Shown piece after piece: positions 6,776 through 11,690 of a stretch of DNA of 11,690 nt (position 1 is the stretch's first letter; the number at the start of each line of letters is the position of its first letter). A model generated the notes under the pieces. It was not told the origin of the DNA. It saw nothing but the letters and a program-made list of their open reading frames with translations, and made no database searches. The stretch comes from JBGAWK01 sp044227665. GTDB lineage: Bacteria > Bacteroidota > Bacteroidia > Chitinophagales > JADIYW01. The stretch spans positions 1-11,690 of the forward strand of contig JBGAWK010000067.1 of assembly GCA_044227665.1 (NCBI GenBank), given 5' to 3'. Position numbers and translations under genes: made by a program.

Positions 6776-7288
6776 ATGGCAGATACTACTGTTTTTGATG
6801 TACAAAAACTAGAGAAACATCGTAAGCAAATGCTCAATAAACCTTTATTCCGCATAGGGATGATGAAGGAATTGCCTATGGCAGCCTTGGCAGGACTCAG
6901 TATTACGGTGCTGGAAGAGGGGAGGTGTGCCGTTACTGTTCCGTATAATTTTTTGAATAAAAATCCTTTTAACACTACTTATTGGGCGGTATTGGGTATG
7001 GCTGCGGAGATGGCTCCCGGTGCTATCGTCCTCATGTATGCCCGTAATGCCAAAATATCAGTATCTACATTTGTAGTAGGATGTGAGGCGAAATTTGTGA
7101 AGCGTGCATTAGGACTAGTTACTTTTAAGACGGAAGATGGCAAGCTCATAGCAGACGCTGTTACAGAGACTTGCAAAGATTTTCAGGCTAAATCTATAAA
7201 AACTAAATCTATAGGCTATGATGAACAAGGTGAAATCGTAGCTGAGTTTTCGTTTGATTGGGGTGTAAAGGCCAGAAAACCAAAGTAA
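6776..7288 (+). CDS. DUF4442 hotdog-fold protein (thioesterase-like)
   Basis: This 170-residue protein of the DUF4442 family has a hotdog fold related to acyl-CoA thioesterases; no reaction is firmly established for it. The diagnostic stretch is KNPFNTTYWAVLGMAAEMAPG (62-82), where the long hotdog helix follows N-P-F. It is preceded by a strand region (LSITVLEEGRCAVTVPYNF) and followed by strands at about 91-135. The ATG at 6776 was chosen because family similarity begins shortly after it. The frame is open back to 6653, but that would add 41 residues and overlap the GtrA gene. An A-rich stretch precedes the start, and no Shine-Dalgarno sequence is seen. It could be co-transcribed with the GtrA gene. 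Its stop is one base from the convergent trmN6 stop. Confidence 0.87.
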   Translation: MADTTVFDVQKLEKHRKQMLNKPLFRIGMMKELPMAALAGLSITVLEEGRCAVTVPYNFLNKNPFNTTYWAVLGMAAEMAPGAIVLMYARNAKISVSTFVVGCEAKFVKRALGLVTFKTEDGKLIADAVTETCKDFQAKSIKTKSIGYDEQGEIVAEFSFDWGVKARKPK

Positions 7289-7289
7289 T

Positions 7290-8000
7290 CTACATATAGA
7301 GATAAAAATCGCAGCATAGCTCTATATATTCAGTAGTATAAGTATTATCCTCTTTATAAATAATTAGCTGAGATGCTATAGTATGGCATTCCATGGGGGA
7401 AATACAAAGGAGTATTCTATTAGCTTTCTTTGTATTTTTTGGGAAAACAGTACAAATATTGACGAGGAAGAGATGATACCTTTTGCAATATTTTTGAATA
7501 TCTTCAAAATGATAGAAGGGAAGGATGAGACATAAATAACCTTCTTTTTTAAGATGCCGAGCGGCGAATTCTAATATTTTTTCGGGGCTTAGGGATGCTA
7601 TATTTCTTGCAGCAGCGCGACGTAAGTCAGGGGAAAGGGTATGTTCTCGGTAGTAAGGGGGATTGCTGATAATGAGGTCAAAATTAGATATGGGAAAATA
7701 ATCTGCTAAGGTACATGTATGTAAATCTATTCTGCCTTGCCACGGACTTGATGCAAAATTCAAAGAGGCATCTTCTATGGAAGGTATATCAGGTTCTATA
7801 GCTGTAATCTGTGCCAGAGGAAATGCTTGCGCCATCATGAGCCCGATGACTCCAGTGCCTGTACCAATATCTAATATCTGCAAAAAATCTTCTTGTAAAA
7901 TACGTGTTGCCCAAGCACCAAGGAGAACACCATCCGTACCTACTTTATGACTACTGTGGTGCTGTGCTATGGTAAATTGTTTGAAAGTAAATACAGACAT
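7290..8000 (-). CDS. trmN6: tRNA1(Val) (adenine(37)-N6)-methyltransferase
   Basis: TrmN6 (E. coli YfiC) uses S-adenosylmethionine to methylate N6 of adenosine 37, next to the anticodon of tRNA1(Val). The 236 residues align along their length with YfiC. The N-terminal FTFKQFTIAQ...KVGTDGVLLGAW (4-30) is the family signature. SAM motif I is LDIGTGTG (43-50), an acidic residue ends the second strand (AIEPD, 67-71), and SPWQGRIDLHT is at 85-95. The catalytic N6-adenine motif NPPY is at 113-116, and the YIELCCDFYLYM end matches the family. It begins 3 bases after the meaB stop, so the two are almost certainly co-transcribed. Its 3' end abuts the convergent DUF4442 gene, leaving no space for an intergenic terminator. 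Confidence 0.95.
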   Translation of the reverse strand: MSVFTFKQFTIAQHHSSHKVGTDGVLLGAWATRILQEDFLQILDIGTGTGVIGLMMAQAFPLAQITAIEPDIPSIEDASLNFASSPWQGRIDLHTCTLADYFPISNFDLIISNPPYYREHTLSPDLRRAAARNIASLSPEKILEFAARHLKKEGYLCLILPFYHFEDIQKYCKRYHLFLVNICTVFPKNTKKANRILLCISPMECHTIASQLIIYKEDNTYTTEYIELCCDFYLYM

Positions 8001-8003
8001 TAC

Positions 8004-9017
8004 CTATAAGTAGCTCATTAACAGTTTTATATCAAATAATTTTGAATAATTACTTGATATGTTGTTGGTTTTTATCCATTTTAAGAATTTAGGGTGGTTA
8101 TTGCAATATTTTAGGATGTGATTTTCTAATTGGAGTCTTATCCAGAAGATTTCATCCTCCTCGCGCTTTGCAAAGATGGTAGGGTCATTTTCAGCATTGT
8201 GGAGGTATAGGCATACTTCTTCAAAGCCTCTATCTTCTGTAGAGGATACCATAAATAGGGGTAGCTTACTTGCCTTGGTACGCCATCTCAGCGCTTTGCT
8301 ATAATGATTCAAGGTTACTTTTGCCAGATTTAAGTAGGCAGCATCTGCTTTGTGGATGATGATGGCATCAGATTGCTCTACAATACCACTTTTTAGCCCT
8401 TGCAGTTCATCGCCAGCATTGGGTACTAATAGTAGAAAATTGATGTCTGCAAGGTGGGCAATATGATGCTCGGACTGTCCTACGCCCACAGTTTCTATCA
8501 GCACATAGTCGAAACCTGCGGCTTCACATAATTTGGTGACATCCAATGTAGCAGGATGAAGACCGCCAAGGTAATTTCCTGTAGGTGTGGGTCGGATAAA
8601 GATATTTTGTGCCGTTGCAATATCTGTCATGCGCGTTTTGTCTCCGAGTATGCTGCCGCCAGAATTTTCGCTACTGGGATCTATGGCTAGTATTGCTATT
8701 TTCTTGTTGTTGTGGATAGACAGTTTTTGTGCCAATGTATTTATAAAGGTACTCTTGCCTACACCCGGAATTCCAGTAATTCCAATTCTCAGGGCTTGCT
8801 TTTTCTGTGAAGAAGCAATAATGTCTTTTGCTAAAACAGTATCGCTGACTTTAGTACTTTCTGCCAAAGAGATAATCTTTGACAATGCCTGTATATCTCC
8901 GGAGGATATTTTTTGTGCCCATTCTTGGATAGATAGGCTGACTTTGTTTTTTTGTAGATGGGATAATGCGCTACGCTGTGCTTGCTGTGCATGTATATTT
9001 TCTTTATTGACAGGCAT
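8004..9017 (-). CDS. meaB: MeaB/ArgK-family G-protein chaperone (methylmalonyl-CoA mutase-associated)
   Basis: MeaB is a P-loop GTPase that protects and reloads B12-dependent methylmalonyl-CoA mutase; relatives serve other cobalamin mutases. The preferred start is the ATG at 9017, giving 337 residues (MPVNKENIHA...). A TTG at 9026 would add only three. Motifs, counted from 9017: P-loop GIPGVGKST (82-90), IDPSSENSGGSILGDKTRM (112-130), RPTPTGNYLGG (142-152), ETVGVGQSE (175-183), and PNAGDELQGLKSGI (199-212). The guanine-recognition motif, normally NKAD, reads HKAD (222-225). The C-terminal dimerisation region is recognisable but diverged. No mutase gene lies in the window. The upstream secreted-protein gene ends 29 bases before the start and trmN6 follows after 3 bases, suggesting one operon. 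Confidence 0.92.
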   Translation of the reverse strand: MPVNKENIHAQQAQRSALSHLQKNKVSLSIQEWAQKISSGDIQALSKIISLAESTKVSDTVLAKDIIASSQKKQALRIGITGIPGVGKSTFINTLAQKLSIHNNKKIAILAIDPSSENSGGSILGDKTRMTDIATAQNIFIRPTPTGNYLGGLHPATLDVTKLCEAAGFDYVLIETVGVGQSEHHIAHLADINFLLLVPNAGDELQGLKSGIVEQSDAIIIHKADAAYLNLAKVTLNHYSKALRWRTKASKLPLFMVSSTEDRGFEEVCLYLHNAENDPTIFAKREEDEIFWIRLQLENHILKYCNNHPKFLKWIKTNNISSNYSKLFDIKLLMSYL

Positions 9018-9046
9018 GGCAAACAAATATTGTAGTGTGTAAATAA

Positions 9047-10309
9047 TCAGATGTCGGCGATATCATGGATGGCATCTACGATATCGGTAAGTTCCTTGGG
9101 GTAATTAGATTTATATCCATCCATTTCAGGCGCATAAATGGGTACAAAAACGGTATGTCTTTCGCTGCCTACTTCTACAATAATCTTTAAGGGTATAGGC
9201 TTAGGCCCTGAGAGACTCTCGAGCTTTTCACATCCTTCTATACAGGCATATTCTTCTGGAAAGTCAAAGAACCCTTTGTTGATGATATACTCAGCTAATT
9301 TTATGATTTCGTCCTTAGATATTTTTTTGGAGTAGGTGTATTTGCCCCCTAGTAAGGATTCATAATCTTTTTTTACAAATCCGCTGTTGTCAACAGTTAC
9401 TATGTCCTTGATTTTGGGATTCACTCCAGCCTTGAGACCGCCGCCGCTGATATATATTTTTACGAAATCTTTTTTGGATAAGCTGGTAGGCACTCTGTGC
9501 GATGAGCGTATATTGTTGGTATTGGAAAGCTCTTTTTGAATAGTAGTAGTCTCTGCGGTTACTACCGTTTGTGTAAGGGGTGCTTTGCTGCCATTAAGTG
9601 CTTTTAGTTTTTTGATATCATCATCATACATGCCTATATCCGCTATAGGCAGAGACTTTTCTGTATTGTCAGAATCTGTCGGGGATGAATTTTCTAGGGC
9701 ATCAAGGCTTTTTATTTTATCGAATACATTTACTGTGCTAAAGTTGGAAGTAGATTTTTTTATAGATTTCTCTGAAGGTATATTAATATTTTCCACCCTT
9801 GTGTTGTCGGGGAGGTAGCTCATCTGCTTGAGGAGATTCTGCATCTCGTCTATATGTTGATTGATTCGTAGTGCCATAAGATTCAAGTCTTTTTCATTGC
9901 TGGCAGGGGAGAAATGATATTCCAAGACCCCGTTTTCATTCTCACAATGTATGACGAATGTTTGCTCGTTTAGATAGTTAATCAACCAAGTATCTATGCC
10001 CCTGAACCCAAAGACTACGGTGTTTATACCTTCGCGCTCTTCGAAAGCCCAACTTCCTTTTTCTACTTTTTCTTTACTAATAAGCGTGAAAGATTTATCT
10101 TTTTCAAATTTAAGATAGATATAATTCTCACTATTTCCCTCATTGACGATTTGCTTGTTGAGCGGCATAAAAGTATAGTAAAATTTCCATGCATGTAAGG
10201 TAAGCGTAGATACGGATGCCAGTTCGCTGGCTATGGTTGCCGTATGTATCCATGTACCCAAGATTAGGATGCATAGCATTTTAATATTTAAAAGTTTTTT
10301 GCCGTACAT
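9047..10309 (-). CDS. Secreted protein of unknown function, lipocalin-like N-terminus and DUF6438-like C-terminus
   Basis: This 420-residue protein is not firmly recognised. Residues 1-27 form a signal peptide (basic start, hydrophobic MLCILILGTW, cleavage probably near ATIA-SELA). No lipobox Cys is seen, so it is probably periplasmic or exported. Residues 36-134 read like a lipocalin-type small barrel (LTLHAWKFYY..., ...KGSWAFEEREG..., DTWLINYLNEQTFVIHCE). Residues 165-275 are a low-complexity Ser/Thr/Asn/Lys linker. Residues 280-420 form a second globular domain with strand-turn-strand, then KKISKDEIIKLAEYIINKGFFDFPEEY and a PKELTDIVDAIHDIA ending. It resembles DUF6438 domains in layout but lacks their usual CFGxCP-type start. 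It heads the putative operon with meaB (29-base gap) and trmN6. Neither neighbour suggests a role for it. Confidence 0.75.
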   Translation of the reverse strand: MYGKKLLNIKMLCILILGTWIHTATIASELASVSTLTLHAWKFYYTFMPLNKQIVNEGNSENYIYLKFEKDKSFTLISKEKVEKGSWAFEEREGINTVVFGFRGIDTWLINYLNEQTFVIHCENENGVLEYHFSPASNEKDLNLMALRINQHIDEMQNLLKQMSYLPDNTRVENINIPSEKSIKKSTSNFSTVNVFDKIKSLDALENSSPTDSDNTEKSLPIADIGMYDDDIKKLKALNGSKAPLTQTVVTAETTTIQKELSNTNNIRSSHRVPTSLSKKDFVKIYISGGGLKAGVNPKIKDIVTVDNSGFVKKDYESLLGGKYTYSKKISKDEIIKLAEYIINKGFFDFPEEYACIEGCEKLESLSGPKPIPLKIIVEVGSERHTVFVPIYAPEMDGYKSNYPKELTDIVDAIHDIADI

Positions 10310-10412
10310 GAATACACTATTACAGCATAAAGATATATTTACAATTATATTACACCCCTATGCAATATTTAAACATTCTGTGTACAAGTGGGGATAAGTG
10401 GTTTGTATTTTT

Positions 10413-11618
10413 TTAAAACTTATATCCTATGCTCATCGCAAAATTATGTTGTGCTTTCTGAATATCAAGATGGGGAGAGGATTCATACTGCAAAGAATAG
10501 GGTACTACCACTTCTTTAGACGTAGAGTAGGCATAGCCTATATCCATCTTCCATGATTTTTTATATACACCAAATCCTGCGCTATAGGACATACTGCTGT
10601 TTTTGTTTTTGCTGTCTTCGTCAGATACAAAGGGAGATGTCTTATAGCTTACCCCCGTTCTTAGCCTTATATCTCCTACCTTTGCTTCAATGCCGGTACG
10701 TAAATTATGTACGGACTTATATTTGGCCGAAATATTTTCATTGATATAATTTTGATAGGTATCGCTAGGGTCGTACTCTTCGTCAAACTTATATTTTGAT
10801 TTTTGGATAAGGGTACCCTCATATTCCAAGGATATAAATCCATATTTTGGATGTACATATGCAAATCCAGAATTCCAACGCATAGGGCTGTTGAATTTAT
10901 ATTTGAACTCACTAAGCTGTGTGTCGGGAATACGTGTGACCGAGTCAAAGTCTGCAATAAAGTCTACCTGATAAGTATTGTTGACAAAATAGAGAGAGGG
11001 CGTAGTAAAGGATGCTGCAAATCGCACGCTCTCGGAAGGCTGAGCATGAACCCCCAGTTTCATATTAAGACCTACACCATTGTAGGCGTAGTTTGCTGTT
11101 CTATCCATATAAATATATTGCGGATATACATTATTTATATCTTCTTCTCTGAAGTAATATTCTTCTGTGAAATTGAGTATAGGTACACCAATACCTATGC
11201 CTGCGGAAATTTTTCTGTTCAGTTGGAATGCCATTGCTAATGATGCTTCTTGAATGCTTCCAGTACGTTTTAATTTTACTTGTTGTTGCACACTATCATA
11301 GGCTGCCGGATAATAACTGTCTATCAGCGTGTCTTTAAATAATAGTCCTGTAATATATGGCAAGGTAGCTTCAAAAGGATAATCTTTTGCCGCCTGATCC
11401 GAAGGTACGCCTTCCAGTTGCTCAGCATAAGATACTAATATAGAGTTATAGGGATTGAATCCTGCCGTGTTTATGAGCTCTTTATAATCTGCTATTTGAC
11501 TGAAGCCTATGCCTAGATTTATTTTTTTTTGTGAGCCGTCTAAGTTGAAGACCGCACCTGCATTTTGGAGGTTGAAATATGGCGAACGATTATTGGTTTT
11601 GTTGCTGTTATAAAACTT
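10413..11618 (-). CDS. OmpP1/FadL-like outer-membrane beta-barrel protein, 5' truncated
   Basis: About 400 residues of an outer-membrane barrel of the FadL/TodX type common in Bacteroidota, whose members transport hydrophobic compounds. The visible chain starts near FYNSNKTNNRSPYFNLQNAG and contains alternating amphipathic strands, such as KISAGIGIGVPILNFTEEYYF, VRFAASFTTPSLYFVNNTY and DIRLRTGVSYKTSPF. It ends in MSIGYKF, the terminal aromatic residue expected for BAM-assembled barrels. The first in-frame ATG (11363) lies well inside the barrel, and homology continues upstream of it to about 11615, so it is not the natural start. No signal peptide is present. The frame is closed by stops at 11664-11666 and beyond, and the upstream DNA instead encodes the MetG C-terminus in another frame. 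About 80-130 N-terminal residues appear to be missing, so this copy should be non-functional unless the junction is an assembly error. Confidence 0.8.
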   Translation of the reverse strand, partial: KFYNSNKTNNRSPYFNLQNAGAVFNLDGSQKKINLGIGFSQIADYKELINTAGFNPYNSILVSYAEQLEGVPSDQAAKDYPFEATLPYITGLLFKDTLIDSYYPAAYDSVQQQVKLKRTGSIQEASLAMAFQLNRKISAGIGIGVPILNFTEEYYFREEDINNVYPQYIYMDRTANYAYNGVGLNMKLGVHAQPSESVRFAASFTTPSLYFVNNTYQVDFIADFDSVTRIPDTQLSEFKYKFNSPMRWNSGFAYVHPKYGFISLEYEGTLIQKSKYKFDEEYDPSDTYQNYINENISAKYKSVHNLRTGIEAKVGDIRLRTGVSYKTSPFVSDEDSKNKNSSMSYSAGFGVYKKSWKMDIGYAYSTSKEVVVPYSLQYESSPHLDIQKAQHNFAMSIGYKF

Positions 11619-11690
11619 AATTCGCCAGCAGAGTTTGATGCCATCAAAATCATTCCTTGACTTTCAATACCTTTAATTTTACGAGACGCT
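11540..11690 (-). CDS. metG: Methionyl-tRNA synthetase C-terminal end, partial, with altered tail
   Basis: Reading the minus strand from 11689 gives ASRKIKGIESQGMILMAS followed by NSAGELSFI. This matches the end of the C-terminal tRNA-binding domain of methionyl-tRNA synthetase, where ...LAPRKIKGIESQGMILMAE... is highly conserved. The match fades at about 11612-11605. The family would normally end with a few residues around SPD...PGS.V, but here the frame runs into the barrel-gene DNA and stops at a TAG (11540-11542), adding a foreign tail of roughly 20 residues. The rest of metG lies beyond the window edge. Because only the extreme tail is replaced, the enzyme could still be active. MetG forms methionyl-tRNA and is essential. 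Confidence 0.75.
   Translation of the reverse strand, partial: ASRKIKGIESQGMILMASNSAGELSFITATKPIIVRHISTSKMQVRSST

Noticed and set aside
8587..9042. A 151-codon open frame on the plus strand opposite meaB
   Set aside because: It lies antisense to the conserved P-loop and switch regions of MeaB, and its Cys/Phe/Leu-rich translation resembles no protein family.
10380..10412. Possible terminator after the barrel gene on the minus strand
   Set aside because: Only a 5-bp TACAA/TTGTA pairing with a 15-base loop and a direct repeat AAGTGG were found, and no T-tract in the right place.
11361..11363. ATG at 11363 as the true start of the barrel protein
   Set aside because: FadL-like sequence continues upstream in the same frame (FNLQNAGAVFNLDG..., INLGIGFSQIADY), and no signal peptide follows this ATG.

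Overview
The window looks like a chromosomal segment of a low-GC member of the Bacteroidota. Three things point there. Candidate promoters carry the Bacteroidota -7 element TAnnTTTG instead of a sigma-70 box. Clear Shine-Dalgarno sequences are absent before most starts. The gene families are typical of the phylum: lactate-dehydrogenase-like malate dehydrogenase, a PadR regulator paired with a PspC/GIN membrane protein, a FadL-like outer-membrane barrel, and three-subunit-type transhydrogenase. No tRNA, rRNA, CRISPR array, transposase or phage gene was seen.

Layout. 1-791 (+) is the 3' part of malate dehydrogenase, closed by a perfect 18-bp hairpin terminator. 947-1267 (+) is the small membrane subunit of proton-translocating transhydrogenase, alone and without its partner subunits. 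It converges on a double-hotdog MaoC-type hydratase (1273-2139, -). An AT-rich gap of about 400 bp leads to a two-gene unit on the + strand (2547-5073): a PadR repressor and a 716-residue membrane protein that combines a HAAS-like N-terminal domain, a PspC domain, several membrane helices and a GIN/toast-rack domain. This looks like an envelope-stress sensing pair, with a dyad overlapping its candidate promoter. After its terminator come a short-chain dehydrogenase (5375-6175, -) and, divergently, a GtrA-family membrane protein and a DUF4442 hotdog protein (6306-7288, +). The minus-strand block 10309->7290 reads as an operon: a secreted protein of unknown function, a MeaB/ArgK G-protein, and the tRNA1(Val) m6A37 methyltransferase TrmN6.

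The right edge is the most unusual part. A FadL-like outer-membrane protein gene (stop at 10413, -) is intact at its 3' end but lacks its signal peptide and N-terminal region. In its place, and in a different reading frame, sits the C-terminal end of methionyl-tRNA synthetase (metG). This is either an in vivo deletion that swapped only the last few MetG residues while beheading the barrel gene, or an assembly chimera.

Functional links. Malate dehydrogenase and transhydrogenase both bear on NAD(P)H balance. The two hotdog proteins, the SDR and MeaB suggest acyl-CoA/lipid metabolism, but they are spread over separate transcription units, so a shared pathway is only an inference. The PadR-PspC/GIN pair is the clearest functional module.
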